From Sandaracinaceae bacterium (GTDB lineage: Bacteria; Myxococcota_A; Polyangia; Polyangiales; Houyiibacteriaceae), in the NCBI GenBank assembly GCA_020633075.1, contig JACKEI010000001.1:2108001-2172000 (forward strand): DNA of 64,000 bases, given 5' to 3'. A program made the position numbers and the translations under genes. How positions within the stretch are numbered: the stretch's first letter is position 1; each line of letters starts with the position of its first letter. This document shows, piece by piece, positions 16,117-25,608 of this stretch. A model generated the notes under the pieces. The model was not told the DNA's origin, made no database searches, and worked only from the letters and a program-made list of their open reading frames with translations.

Positions 16117-17112
16117 GTGTCGGAGCTCGACCTCTTCGCCGTGCAGGCTCACATTCGCCCCGCGACCTATCGGAGCGAGCGGGCTTTTCGCGAGACCACG
16201 CGCCGCTACGTCGAGGAGTGCGCTCGCAGCAGGCAGGCGGGGAACCCGGCGCTGCTGGTGTTTCCAGAGAACTACGGCGCCTTCTTGGCGCTCACCGTCC
16301 TCGGTGGCCTGTCCACGCGGATGCCCACGGTCGACTCCGCGTTCGCGCTCGGCATCGCGCAACGGCCGCTGGCGTTCGCTCGGGCGCTGCGGCGTGTGGG
16401 GCGCGCGCACGTGCAGCGGGCGGCGCTGCTCGTGCTCACCCGCGAGATCTCGGAGATCTACCACGCCACCTTCGCGGACCTGGCGCGCGCCCACGGCGCC
16501 ACCATCGTGGCCGGCAGCGCGCTGCTCGAGGGACCCGACGCGCAGGTCTACAACGCCAGCGTCACCTTCGCCGAAGACGGGTCCGTCGCCGCGTGTACGC
16601 GCAAGGTCAACCTCGTGCCGGAGATCGAGGACGGCATCGGGCTGACACCCAACCACGGCGGCGCGACCGAGGTCGCGCACTCGGCCGTGGGCACCGTGGG
16701 GACGCTCATCTGCTACGACGGGTTCCAGGTGCCCCACACCGCGCACGAGCCAGACTGGCGGCCCGTCGGAGGCGGGTTTGCCGACCAGGGAGTGCACGTC
16801 GTCGCGCAGCCCTCCGCGAACCCGTGGCCGTGGCGAGGAGCCTGGGTGCACCGACGACCCGGCGAGGAGACCCTGCGCTGCGAGCAGTGGGCCAGCGAGG
16901 GCTTCGAGGCCCGCCTCACCCAGCTCGCCGGCGTGCGCTACGGCGTCACGGCCCACCTGGTGGGGACCATCTTGGACCAGCGCTTCGAGGGCCGCTCCGC
17001 CATCTACGCGCGCAGCGCGGAAGGCGCCGTGCGCATCGTCGCTCAGGCCGAGCGCGAGGACGCGGGAGAGGTTGTGCACGCGCGCGTGGAGGCGTCATGG
17101 TTGGACGCATGA
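16117..17112 (+). CDS. Carbon-nitrogen hydrolase (nitrilase superfamily)
   Basis: The catalytic triad is complete: Glu51 in VFPENYGAF, Lys163 in TRKVNLVPE and Cys199 in LICYDGFQVP. The family hydrolyses nitriles or amides or acts as an amidohydrolase. At 331 residues it is slightly longer than single-domain members, with a region around 55-100 that looks like an added segment (LSTRMPTVDSAFALGIAQ). There is no signal peptide. GTG at 16117 is used; no ATG fits. The stop overlaps the ATG of the next lipoprotein gene (ATGA), so the two are coupled. Substrate not predictable. Confidence 0.88.
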   Translation: MSELDLFAVQAHIRPATYRSERAFRETTRRYVEECARSRQAGNPALLVFPENYGAFLALTVLGGLSTRMPTVDSAFALGIAQRPLAFARALRRVGRAHVQRAALLVLTREISEIYHATFADLARAHGATIVAGSALLEGPDAQVYNASVTFAEDGSVAACTRKVNLVPEIEDGIGLTPNHGGATEVAHSAVGTVGTLICYDGFQVPHTAHEPDWRPVGGGFADQGVHVVAQPSANPWPWRGAWVHRRPGEETLRCEQWASEGFEARLTQLAGVRYGVTAHLVGTILDQRFEGRSAIYARSAEGAVRIVAQAEREDAGEVVHARVEASWLDA

Positions 17113-17771
17113 AGGCTGTCCCCCTGTCGTGTCTTGTGGTCGCGCTCGCGCTGGGGGCGCTGGGCGCGTGCGGCGCCGCGCGCTCCGCCTGTTCCACGGC
17201 GAGCTGTCCGGCCTCCACCGTGTGCGACTTCGACGGCACCTGTCGCGCCCTGCCCGATCCGGCCCAGGCGGCGACCTTCAGCGAGGCCGACGTGGTGTAC
17301 CCCCTCGGGTGGAACAACCCCACCCGCGCGCTGCGCCACCGACCGCCCGGAGACCGCCTACTCCTGGGCGGCGACGAGGGCGCCATGGTGGACTTGGTCT
17401 TCGCGATTCCCACGCATCGGCGCTCGGTGGTGGAGGCCGTCCTGGTACTCTTCCCATACCCCAACGCTCGCAGCACCAGCGAGCCGGGCACGCTGAGCGT
17501 CACCCGCATCCGCGCGGCAGAGGCGCTGAACCCGCGGCGTCACACCCCGCTGCTGCGCATCGGCCGGACCCTCGCGGCGCGCGTAGAGACTCCGTCGGCT
17601 CGCCAAGCCATCCGCCTGGACGTCACCCAGGCCGCGCAGGACACGGTGGGCGCACGACTCGGCCTGCGCGTCCGCATGGCGCGCGGCGGTGACGACACAG
17701 CGTGGCTGCTCGCGTCCCCGGAGTCCCTGGACGAGACCCTGCGGCCGCGCATCGAGCTGTTGCTGCGCTGA
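17109..17771 (+). CDS. Lipoprotein with DNRLRE-like beta-sandwich
   Basis: The start MKAVPLSCLVVALALGAL and the lipobox GAC mark a lipoprotein; an ATG at 17097 would add four residues. A short Cys-rich segment (ACSTASCPASTVCDFDGTC) follows. The rest, with YPLGWNNPTRALRHRP, LLLGGDEGAMVDLVFAIP, a run of short strands and IRLDVTQAAQ, resembles DNRLRE domains that occur in secreted bacterial proteins, where they may bind carbohydrate or act as spacers. It overlaps the nitrilase gene by 4 bases. The product is likely in the periplasm or on the surface. Confidence 0.65.
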   Translation: MKAVPLSCLVVALALGALGACGAARSACSTASCPASTVCDFDGTCRALPDPAQAATFSEADVVYPLGWNNPTRALRHRPPGDRLLLGGDEGAMVDLVFAIPTHRRSVVEAVLVLFPYPNARSTSEPGTLSVTRIRAAEALNPRRHTPLLRIGRTLAARVETPSARQAIRLDVTQAAQDTVGARLGLRVRMARGGDDTAWLLASPESLDETLRPRIELLLR

Positions 17772-17804
17772 GAGCCCGAGCCCGGCACGCGGCTGGGGCG
17801 GCCG

Positions 17805-18440
17805 TCAGTTGTAGTGAACCGTGGTGCGGGGACCGTCGGTCACGCCGTGCATGCGCGTGATCAGCTCACGGACGCGGGCCTGCACGGTCTCGCTCGCCGG
17901 CTCGAGGTGGAACGCGGGCTCGATCGCGCCCGTCTCCTCGTGGACCTGCCACTTCACGAACACCACGAACTGCTGCCGCAGGATGCGCGCCTCCTGTCCC
18001 TGGACGCTCTCGAAGCCAGGATCGCCCGGACGGGACACGAGCTCGAGCTCGTCCGGGAGCTGGCCGAAGAGGCGGCTATCCACGTCCAGCGTGATACGGT
18101 AGGTGACCTCACGGCGCGGCGTCATGTCCTCGCGGAACGTGTGCCCGGTGGCCAGCGCGATGGCCTCGGCGCGCTGCACGCGCAGCTCGAGCGCCTCGGA
18201 CCACTCGGCCTCCCAGCCACCACCCAGTGCGCTCGGGTCCGCGATGTAGCTGACCCCGCGATCGAAGAGCGCGGCGTCGCCCTCCAGGAACGGCGTGGTG
18301 GCCTGCACCTCGGGGGCGGCGGCGCCACAGCCAAGCGCCAGCGCGGTGCCGACCACCAGCAGCGCGACCCCCCGCGCACGTCCCGCGCTGTGAGTGAAAC
18401 GGGCCAAGGGGAGCGGCAAGCGTGGGGTGAGGCGGTTCAT
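17805..18440 (-). CDS. Uncharacterised lipoprotein
   Basis: ATG at 18440 gives 211 residues with a signal peptide and lipobox (ALGC-G). The body is mixed alpha/beta with an arginine/acidic pattern; I recognise no family. Phrases such as TYRITLDVDSRLFGQLPDELEL suggest beta strands and a domain that could pack at the outer membrane. The reading frame is intact with codon use like its neighbours. It is convergent with the DNRLRE lipoprotein and faces away from the RluA gene. Confidence 0.65.
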   Translation of the reverse strand: MNRLTPRLPLPLARFTHSAGRARGVALLVVGTALALGCGAAAPEVQATTPFLEGDAALFDRGVSYIADPSALGGGWEAEWSEALELRVQRAEAIALATGHTFREDMTPRREVTYRITLDVDSRLFGQLPDELELVSRPGDPGFESVQGQEARILRQQFVVFVKWQVHEETGAIEPAFHLEPASETVQARVRELITRMHGVTDGPRTTVHYN

Positions 18441-18459
18441 TGCTCCGAATGTAGCCGCT

Positions 18460-19458
18460 CTAGAGGTCAGGTCCAACGGGAGTACCCGACACGGACCGCA
18501 CCAAGTGGTCGAGCTCGTCCGGGAGGGGCGACCGAATGTGCAGCGGCTCACCCGTCACGGGGTGCGTGATGCTCAGCGCGTGGGCGTGGAGAGCGTGACG
18601 CGGCAGCACCAACCGCCGCGCGAGCGCGGGCGTCATCCCCGTCTCGATGTACTCCAAGAAAGGCGCCGGCCCCTCCACCCCGTACAGCTTGTCCCCCACG
18701 ATCGGAAAACCCAGGTGCGCCAGATGCACGCGCAGCTGGTGCTGACGCCCCGTCTCGGGGGACAGCTCCACCAGGGAGTAGCGCTCGCCCGCCTTCAGGG
18801 TCCGGAAGGTCGTGACGGCGCTCAGGCCTTCGCCCGGAGGCTTGACCTCCATCATCACGTGCAGACCGTCGGTGACCGGCGCGATGTCCCGGTCGATCAG
18901 CCCGGTGGCGGGAGGCGCCCCGTGCACCACCGCCAGGTACGTCTTCTCGGTGTGGCGATACTGAAAGGAGTTCTTGAGCGCGCGCTCCATGTCGCGGGTC
19001 TTCCCGCAGATCACCACGCCGCTCGTCTCGCGGTCGAGGCGGTGAGCGAACTGGGGAGGATCGGCCCCATAGCGCTCCTTCAACAACCACGTGAGCGTGT
19101 GCTTGTGGTAGGTGGCCGTCGGGTGCATGGGCAGCCCCGCTGGCTTGTCGACAACCAGCACGTGCTCGTCCTCGTACAGGACCCCGAAGTCGAGGGGCGC
19201 TTCGGGCTCGTTCATGGGTGGCCGCACCAGCAGCACCACCTCACCAGCCCGCACGCGCTCGCTCGCTCGCCGCCGCGTCCCGTCCTGGCGGTAGGCGCAG
19301 GCCTTCACGATCTCGTTCGCGCGGGTCCGGGACAGGCGCGGGATGCGGTTCTGGATGAAGCGATCGAGGCGCAGCCCCGCGAACTCGCGCGGGACGGGAA
19401 AGGTGAGCAGGATGGACTCGGGGTCGCAGCCAACCGGGATGTACGGGCTCTCGGACAA
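18460..19458 (-). CDS. RluA-family pseudouridine synthase
   Basis: This enzyme converts uridine to pseudouridine in rRNA or tRNA. The N-terminus (LRLDRFIQNRIPRLSRTRA) is an S4 RNA-binding domain. The catalytic motif FAHRLDRETSGVVICGK contains the essential Asp, and ETGRQHQLRVHLAHLGFP with GDKLYG are the other RluA signatures. No ATG fits; TTG at 19458 is the best start before the first conserved residues, though the long open frame could allow another. Length of 332 residues suits the RluC/RluD group. It is divergent from the large repeat protein with 75 bases between. Confidence 0.9.
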   Translation of the reverse strand: MSESPYIPVGCDPESILLTFPVPREFAGLRLDRFIQNRIPRLSRTRANEIVKACAYRQDGTRRRASERVRAGEVVLLVRPPMNEPEAPLDFGVLYEDEHVLVVDKPAGLPMHPTATYHKHTLTWLLKERYGADPPQFAHRLDRETSGVVICGKTRDMERALKNSFQYRHTEKTYLAVVHGAPPATGLIDRDIAPVTDGLHVMMEVKPPGEGLSAVTTFRTLKAGERYSLVELSPETGRQHQLRVHLAHLGFPIVGDKLYGVEGPAPFLEYIETGMTPALARRLVLPRHALHAHALSITHPVTGEPLHIRSPLPDELDHLVRSVSGTPVGPDL

Positions 19459-19533
19459 CGCAGCGGAGTATGGTGCGCCCGGGACGAATCTGCGACCCCC
19501 GCCTGTTAGAGTGCACGACCCATCGACCCCCAC

Positions 19534-22521
19534 TTGGAAGACGCTCCGAAACCACCCGAGGCGCACGCGCCGACCAAGGCTCCCCACGGCGGCACGTGGG
19601 TGGGTCTGCTCGCGCTCGCGCTCGTGCTGGTGCCGGGCTCCACTCTCCTCCACACAGACCCGGGCGGGGCGGCAGAGGGGCTCGCCCCTGGGGGCGCCGC
19701 CGAAGCGCAAGAGGCCGTCGCGGAGGGACGCGCCTCGCTGCGGATCACGCTCTCGGGAGACGTCCCAAGCGAGCTCCCGGCGGGCTCCCTGATGGTGCTC
19801 GAGTCCGCTGGGGGCGCGGCAGGCGCGCAGCGCACGCTGAGCGGTGTCGACCCCATTCGCCTGGATGGGCTGCCGGAGGGGGACTTCACGCTGACGCTGC
19901 ACGTGCCCGGCTACGTGGTCACGACGGCCCAGGTGACGCTCTCCGCGGACGAGACCAGCGACATCACGAGCGCGCTGGCCCCCGCCGCGCTCGCGCGCGT
20001 AGAAGTCGAGGCGCGCGACGCGGGCGAGCGGGAGGCAGGCGGTCTCCACCTCCAGGACGTGCACATCTTCGCGGTGGCCCCCGGACGGCAGGCGCCGCGC
20101 TACCTGGCGCACATCGAAGAGGGCGCGCTGGTGTTCGACACCCTTCCCCCTGACACCGACTTGGTGGTCTACGTGTCGGCACCCGGCCACGAGAGGGCTC
20201 AGCAGGAGCTGCACACCGGCGCCGCGGGCGAGTCCGTGGCCACCACCATCGCGCTCTCCCTCGCGGCGCAGCTCGCGGGCGTGGTGGTGGACCCGGAGGG
20301 CGCCCCCGTCCCGCGCGCCCGCGTGGTGCTGGCGGGGAGCGGCGTCTGGCCCCCGCGCGAGCGGGAGACCGACAACGCAGGGCGCTTCTCTTGGCCCGAC
20401 GTGCCCGCCGGGATCTACGAGCTGCGCGCAGCGCACGGGGACCTCGTGGGGCGCCCGCGCGGAGGGGTCATCGTCGGCCCTCACGCTCCCACCCCGTTCG
20501 TGCGCCTGGTGCTCACGCAGGGAGCCGTGCTGGTCGGCAGCGTCCGCGACTCCACCGGAGCCCCCGTGGCCGACGCGGAGGTGTTGGTGCTCGAGGAGGC
20601 CATCTCGCTGCTCCCGCGAGCCGCGTCGACGGACAGCGCCGGTGCGTTCCGCGTGGGCGGGCTGCTTCCCCAGCAGCACGTCGTGCGGGTCTCGGCGGAG
20701 GGCTTCGTCCCGCGCGAGCTGGACCACGACCCCCGCGACGGCGCGCTGGATGTCGTACTAGAGCGGGCAGCGTCCCTCGCCGGACGCGTGGTCGACCACC
20801 TCGGGCACCCGGTGCCGGGCGCGCTGGTGGAGGTGCTGGACGACTCGGAGCACCCCACCATGCGCTTCGCGGATCTCTTCGCGGTGCAACGCGCCGGTCC
20901 CGTGCTGCTGGCCTCCGACGGCGCGCTCGGCGTCACGCTGGGGGAGATCCCGCCCATCCCGCTGGACCTCTCGGGCACCACGCGCCAGCTCACGGGGCGG
21001 GCCGTCGCGGACGAGAGCGGCGCGTTCGTGGTGCTGGGAGTCGCGCCGGGGCGCGTCAGGGTGAGAGTCACGGCGTCGGGCTACGCGCCCCTCTCGACGC
21101 AGCCCATCGCGTTGCGCGCCGGTGAAGAGCGCGTCGGCGTGGAGCTGGTGCTGCAGCCGGGCACCCTCATCGACGGGCGCGTGGTGGACGCGGCCGGCTT
21201 CCCGGTGGCCAACGTCATCGTCGAGCTGCGCATGGTGGGGCAGGCCGACGAGACCACCATGACCGCGGGAGACGGGACCTTCGGGTTCCAAGCGGGTCGC
21301 GGCAACGTCTTCCTGACCGCTTCGGCGCCGGGGCTCCCCGCAGTTCGCTCGCGGGTCACGCTCGAGGACGTCGAGCGCCAGGAGGTCACGCTGCGCCTGA
21401 GCGCCACGCTCCACACGCTGCGCGGGCGCGTCTTCGACCGGGACGAGCTCCCCGTGCCGAGCGCCACGCTGCGCCTCGAGTCTCTCTCGGCGCGCTTTCC
21501 CCACCACCGCGTCGTCATCGCCAACGAGGACGGCTCCTTCGAGATCAACGGCCTGCCGCCGCCTCCGTATCGCGTCGTGGTGTCGGACGAAGAGCTGGCA
21601 GACGAGGAGCTGGATGTGGAGTCCACGGAGGAGGAGCTGCGCGTCGTGCTGCTGCCTGCGGGGACGCTCCGCGGGACCGTGGTCGACGACCTGGGCCCGG
21701 CGGCGGATGTCGAGATCACGCTCTACCGCGACGGTCGCCCCCGGCAGCAGGCGTACTCCGACGGCGAGGGGCGCTTCGTGTTCGAGCGCATCGGCGTGGC
21801 GAGCTACACGCTGCAGCTGCGCTCCACGGCGCACCTCCCCGCCGAGGCCGAGGCGAGGCTGGTCCTCCGGCGCGGAGAGGTGCTCGCCTATCTCGACGAG
21901 GTGACGCTCACTCGTGGCGCGCATGTGAGCGGGCTCGTCGTGGACATGCTCGGTGAGCCGGCCGTCGGCGCCGAGGTGGCGCTCGGCCCTGCCCCGGACT
22001 GGCAACAGGCGGTCACGGTGGACGACGCCGGCGCGTTCCTCTTGGGGCCCGTCCCGGCAGGGGACCTCGAGATCGTGGCTCGCCACCCCGAGGCGGGCGC
22101 GGGCACGACGCGGCGCCCCGTGCGCGTGGGCCCAGGCGAGCTCGTCCAGGACGCATACATCCGCTTGAGCGGCCGTGTACCTCTGGCGACCGAGACCGCC
22201 GACGACGAGCTCCGCCCGGAGGACCCCGAGGCGCCCATTCGCGAAGGGCAGCGGGCCACGGGCGTGGCGGTCGCCGTGACTCTCGGCGAGCGAGAGGTGG
22301 AGCTGAGCGCGGTGGTGCCCGGGTCGAGGGCGGCTCGCGCCGGACTGCGGGTGGGTGACCAGCTGATCGAGATCGACGACATGCCCGTGAACTCGCCCTC
22401 GGAGGCGCGCTCCATGCTTCGCGGCGTCGAGGGGGTCCCAGCGGTCCTGCACATTCGCCGAGGCCGGCGCGACCGGGTCATCTCCGTCCCGCGCGAGCGC
22501 TACACACAGCCCAGCGAGTGA
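19534..22521 (+). CDS. Carboxypeptidase-regulatory repeat protein with C-terminal PDZ domain
   Basis: A 995-residue protein starting at TTG 19534. Residues 20-45 are a single hydrophobic segment, a signal anchor or signal peptide. It is followed by about eight to ten Ig-like CarboxypepD_reg repeats, each with a pattern like G.VVD..G.PV..A.V.L...G....T...G.F...G...G.Y.L. The last 90 residues form a PDZ domain (VVPGSRAARAGLRVGDQLIE). Such proteins are extracytoplasmic; the repeats are thought to mediate binding and the PDZ to bind peptides, but no protease domain is present. The TTG has no obvious Shine-Dalgarno. Role unknown. Confidence 0.8.
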   Translation: MEDAPKPPEAHAPTKAPHGGTWVGLLALALVLVPGSTLLHTDPGGAAEGLAPGGAAEAQEAVAEGRASLRITLSGDVPSELPAGSLMVLESAGGAAGAQRTLSGVDPIRLDGLPEGDFTLTLHVPGYVVTTAQVTLSADETSDITSALAPAALARVEVEARDAGEREAGGLHLQDVHIFAVAPGRQAPRYLAHIEEGALVFDTLPPDTDLVVYVSAPGHERAQQELHTGAAGESVATTIALSLAAQLAGVVVDPEGAPVPRARVVLAGSGVWPPRERETDNAGRFSWPDVPAGIYELRAAHGDLVGRPRGGVIVGPHAPTPFVRLVLTQGAVLVGSVRDSTGAPVADAEVLVLEEAISLLPRAASTDSAGAFRVGGLLPQQHVVRVSAEGFVPRELDHDPRDGALDVVLERAASLAGRVVDHLGHPVPGALVEVLDDSEHPTMRFADLFAVQRAGPVLLASDGALGVTLGEIPPIPLDLSGTTRQLTGRAVADESGAFVVLGVAPGRVRVRVTASGYAPLSTQPIALRAGEERVGVELVLQPGTLIDGRVVDAAGFPVANVIVELRMVGQADETTMTAGDGTFGFQAGRGNVFLTASAPGLPAVRSRVTLEDVERQEVTLRLSATLHTLRGRVFDRDELPVPSATLRLESLSARFPHHRVVIANEDGSFEINGLPPPPYRVVVSDEELADEELDVESTEEELRVVLLPAGTLRGTVVDDLGPAADVEITLYRDGRPRQQAYSDGEGRFVFERIGVASYTLQLRSTAHLPAEAEARLVLRRGEVLAYLDEVTLTRGAHVSGLVVDMLGEPAVGAEVALGPAPDWQQAVTVDDAGAFLLGPVPAGDLEIVARHPEAGAGTTRRPVRVGPGELVQDAYIRLSGRVPLATETADDELRPEDPEAPIREGQRATGVAVAVTLGEREVELSAVVPGSRAARAGLRVGDQLIEIDDMPVNSPSEARSMLRGVEGVPAVLHIRRGRRDRVISVPRERYTQPSE

Positions 22522-22581
22522 GCGACCCGGGGCCTCCGACGGCGAGTCACCCCGAGCAGAGCGCTCAGTCTGCTGGATGCC

Positions 22582-23829
22582 TCAGTTCAGCCGGAGGCAG
22601 ATGGCGTCGCCGCCGTTGCTCAGCACCATGGCGATGTCGTAGCTGACACCCGCCGGCGCCGAGAAGCCGTTCCCGCCGTCGAGGCGGCCGAGCTCCTGGC
22701 CGCTCTGCAGCGCGAGCGCCAGGAAGGACCCCTGAGTGTCCCCGATGAGCACGAGGCCTTGGCTGGTCACCACGGGGCGAGTCGGAGCACCACGCTCGAT
22801 GGCGTGGCTCCAGAAGACGCTGCGCGTGTCCGGGTCCATCACCTCGAGGCCGCGGTCGGCGCTGACGACCAGCAGCCGCCCCGAGCTCGCAAGGAGCGAG
22901 GTGATGGTGGTCTGCTCCGGCTCACGCCACAGCACGCTGCCGTTGGACAGCGACAGGGCATAGAGTCCTGCGTGGAACGACGCGATGTAGATGGTCTCGT
23001 CCACCACCACCGGGGTCGTGTCCACGTCGGTGAAGACCGGGGCGCCGCCCTCGGTCGCCTCGATGTCCACGTCCGTGGCGCGCTCCCAGAGGACGCTCCC
23101 GTCGGTGAGGTTGAGTGCGGCCACGGTTCCGTCGCTGAACGCCGCGATGACCCGGCGACCCACGATGGTCAGCCCCGCGTGCCCGGCGATGTGGAACTCA
23201 CCGGCCGCCTCGCGACGGTAGGTCCAGAGCACGGCCCCGTCCTCGCGCGAGAGCGCCACCACGGCGTCGTCCTCCGTGGCGACGAAGACGGCGTCGTCCG
23301 TGAGGAGCGGCTGAGTGCGCACGATGCCCGGCGCGCGGCCGCGGAAGATGACCTCCGCGTTGGCGCCGCGCAGACCGTGGACGCGGCCGTCGGCCCCCGC
23401 GACGATGACCTGATCGCGCGCCGCGTCCACCGCAGGAGCGCTCTCGATGGCGGACCCGAGGTTGTAGCGGTAGAGGACGCGGCCCGTGACGTCGAAGGCA
23501 CGGAAGCGGCCGTCCGAGGCGCCGACGTAGATGCGCCCGTGCTGCGGGTCGAAGCCCGGAGACGCGAGCTCCACCGGGATGTAGTGGCTGTCGTGCTGCT
23601 CGATGAGCGACAGCTGCCACAGCACGCGCATGGCCCCGGTGCCCTCTTCGCCACCCTGAGCGACGCGCGAACCGGCTCCGAGCCAGGTGAACGCGGCAGG
23701 GCTGGCCCCGACGCTGCCGCAGGCAGCCACGCCGAACACGGGCAGCGAGAGCGGGACGAGCACGACCGAAGCGGCCCAGAGACACGCCGCAGCGCGCCGA
23801 ACGGGGCGGCTGCCTGAGGTAATGGGCAC
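22582..23829 (-). CDS. PQQ-like beta-propeller lipoprotein, BamB-like
   Basis: The 415-residue product begins with a signal peptide and lipobox-like VAAC-G, then seven or so beta-propeller repeats with the pattern D.G.VLWxY or LYAL..SNGSVLWRE. BamB is a lipoprotein of the BAM outer-membrane assembly machine; PQQ-repeat proteins also occur elsewhere. The gene follows a YfgM-like TPR gene with 2 bases between, as yfgM-bamB neighbours in E. coli. This supports a role in envelope protein folding, but a general PQQ-repeat lipoprotein is possible. Confidence 0.75.
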   Translation of the reverse strand: MPITSGSRPVRRAAACLWAASVVLVPLSLPVFGVAACGSVGASPAAFTWLGAGSRVAQGGEEGTGAMRVLWQLSLIEQHDSHYIPVELASPGFDPQHGRIYVGASDGRFRAFDVTGRVLYRYNLGSAIESAPAVDAARDQVIVAGADGRVHGLRGANAEVIFRGRAPGIVRTQPLLTDDAVFVATEDDAVVALSREDGAVLWTYRREAAGEFHIAGHAGLTIVGRRVIAAFSDGTVAALNLTDGSVLWERATDVDIEATEGGAPVFTDVDTTPVVVDETIYIASFHAGLYALSLSNGSVLWREPEQTTITSLLASSGRLLVVSADRGLEVMDPDTRSVFWSHAIERGAPTRPVVTSQGLVLIGDTQGSFLALALQSGQELGRLDGGNGFSAPAGVSYDIAMVLSNGGDAICLRLN

Positions 23830-23831
23830 GC

Positions 23832-24872
23832 TCAGCGCGCTCCCTGTTGCCTCAGGAGCTGCTCCAGGATCTCGGGGGGCAGCGAGTCGAGGCCGTTGGG
23901 CACGGCCGAGCGCTGCACGAGCGAGGCGTCGAGCGTCATGAGAGTCAGCTCTGCCTGGTCACGCACATAGGGCAGCGCGGGAGCGTCCTCTGCGCGGAGG
24001 GTCTCGATGAGAGCCTGCAGCCGCTCGACTGCGGTGTCGCGCTCACCCTTCGCGAGGAGAATGCGCGCCTGATGCAGCGCTGCGACCTGTTCGTACGCGC
24101 CACCAAGGCCTGCTAGCCGCTCGTACTGCGTCGCTGCGGCGTCCCAGGCCTCTTCGCCTTCGTGCGTGAAGGCGACGCCTTCGATGGCTCCGGAGCGCAG
24201 CGTGAGGTTGCCCTCTGCACCACCGAGCGCCGCCTCGAAGAGCGTGCGGGCGGCCGGGAACTCCCCGGCGGCGAGCTTGAAGCGACCGAGCGCGAGACGC
24301 GCCCAGGCCGCCGCGTCGCTGTCCGGCTGCTCCGCGACCACGCGCTCATAGGCGGCCACCAGGGCTGCGTCGCGCGCCGCCTCGTCGGCATAGCGCTCTT
24401 CGCCTGGGCGCAGGACCTCGCCCTCCTCCGCCTCTCCGACCGGCGATGCCGCGATCAGCAGCGCGGCGCTCATGGCGCTACCGGCTGCGCGCGCCGACGT
24501 GCCGCTGAAGTACTGCACCCCCAGCACCACGGCGGACAACACCGCCGCGCCCGCCAGGACCTTCACGATGGTCGCTTGGTGATCGTGCACCCATGACGTG
24601 ACCTCTTCGGCGCGGACCTGGACCTCGTCCTCGACCTCCTCCTGCGCGGGCTCCTCGGTCACCTTGCGGGCAGCGGCCTTCGCCGCCTTCTGCGTGGCCT
24701 TCGCCGCCTTGGCCGCGACCAGGCGCTCGCCGGCCGTGAGCGCCTTGCGGGCCTCGGGGGGGAGCTTGGTGGCCGCTGCGGCTTCTGCCTCGATGGGGGC
24801 CGCGTCGGATTCCGTTCCGGCGTCGGTCGATGTCGCGTCGAGGTCGGTGTCTTGGTCGTTCTCGCTAGCCAC
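23832..24872 (-). CDS. YfgM-like tetratricopeptide membrane protein
   Basis: GTG at 24872, preceded by GGAG, gives 346 residues. An acidic, Ala-rich cytoplasmic part (about 1-105) with a Lys/Ala-rich helix precedes a single transmembrane segment, VKVLAGAAVLSAVVLGVQYF. TPR-like helices follow (WARLALGRFKLAAGEFPAARTLFEAAL). This layout matches YfgM of the SecYEG/PpiD chaperone network, although the N-terminal part is much longer here. Followed immediately by a BamB-like gene. An upstream extension to 25046 overlaps the region after the RRM gene and is rejected. Confidence 0.7.
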   Translation of the reverse strand: MASENDQDTDLDATSTDAGTESDAAPIEAEAAAATKLPPEARKALTAGERLVAAKAAKATQKAAKAAARKVTEEPAQEEVEDEVQVRAEEVTSWVHDHQATIVKVLAGAAVLSAVVLGVQYFSGTSARAAGSAMSAALLIAASPVGEAEEGEVLRPGEERYADEAARDAALVAAYERVVAEQPDSDAAAWARLALGRFKLAAGEFPAARTLFEAALGGAEGNLTLRSGAIEGVAFTHEGEEAWDAAATQYERLAGLGGAYEQVAALHQARILLAKGERDTAVERLQALIETLRAEDAPALPYVRDQAELTLMTLDASLVQRSAVPNGLDSLPPEILEQLLRQQGAR

Positions 24873-25000
24873 GTTTGCGCTCCGTGCGGGCGGGTCAGGT
24901 CGGATGAACCCCACGCCCGAGAATGGTCGCGGCACTATACACATGGGGGGTGGCGGAGCAAGGACCCCGTGAGCCGCGTCGCCCTGCGCTCCGAACGAGC

Positions 25001-25035
25001 GAAGGCGCCCCGAACCCGAGAGTCGAGGCGCCTTC
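25001..25035. terminator. Hairpin downstream of the RRM protein gene
   Basis: GAAGGCGCC (25001-25009) pairs exactly with GGCGCCTTC (25027-25035) around a 17-base loop. It lies beyond the stop of the RRM gene on the minus strand and before the YfgM gene. A terminator is likely, although the T-tract is weak. Confidence 0.6.
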
Positions 25036-25068
25036 TGTGCGGTCATCGTCTACCGGACGAACCCGGTG

Positions 25069-25608
25069 CTACCAGTCCCCGCCACGGCCACCGCCGTCGC
25101 GACCACCACGGCCGCCGCCATCGCGACCACCACGACCGCCGCCGCCGCCACCGCGGCCGCCACGCCCGCCGCCGCGATCGTCGCGGTACCCGCCGCCGCC
25201 GCCGCCACCATCACGACCGCCGCCGCCGTAGCCGCCGCCGCCACCGTAGCCGCCGCCATCACGACCGCCACCGCCGCCGTAGCCGCCACCACCACCGCCA
25301 CCACCGTAGCCGCCACCGCCGCCGCTGCGACGGGGTCCACCACCGCCACCGCCACCGCCCTGGCGCTCCTGCGCGATGTCGACGCGGATCCGTCGTCCGT
25401 CGAGCTCGGAGCCGTCCATCTGATCCCGAGCTGCGCTTGCCAGCTCCGGGGTCGCGAACGTCACAAAACCAAAACCGCGCGAGCGTCCGGTCTCTCGGTC
25501 CTGCACTACTTTGGCGTCCGTCACTTCTCCGAACGGTTCGAAAGCAGAACGCAGGGTCTCATCCGTGGTCGCCCATGCCAGGCCACCGCAGAACAACTTG
25601 CTACTCAT
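25069..25608 (-). CDS. RRM-domain glycine-rich RNA-binding protein
   Basis: ATG at 25608 gives 179 residues. The first 80 form one RRM with both RNP motifs: KLFCGGLAW (RNP2) and RSRGFGFVTF (RNP1). The remainder is a low-complexity tail of Gly runs broken by Tyr, Arg and Asp, with RGG-like boxes. Bacterial and cyanobacterial RRM-Gly proteins of this type bind single-stranded RNA and are often cold-induced. A longer frame upstream (to 25791) has no similarity and is not used. The tail is coded by GGC/GGT-rich repeats that could vary in length. Confidence 0.9.
   Translation of the reverse strand: MSSKLFCGGLAWATTDETLRSAFEPFGEVTDAKVVQDRETGRSRGFGFVTFATPELASAARDQMDGSELDGRRIRVDIAQERQGGGGGGGGPRRSGGGGGYGGGGGGGGYGGGGGRDGGGYGGGGGYGGGGRDGGGGGGGYRDDRGGGRGGRGGGGGGRGGRDGGGRGGRDGGGRGGDW

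Noticed and set aside
15481..17079. The 532-residue minus frame as a single protein
   Set aside because: Residues before 16017 are antisense to the nitrilase gene; the ATG at 16017 begins a clear signal peptide.
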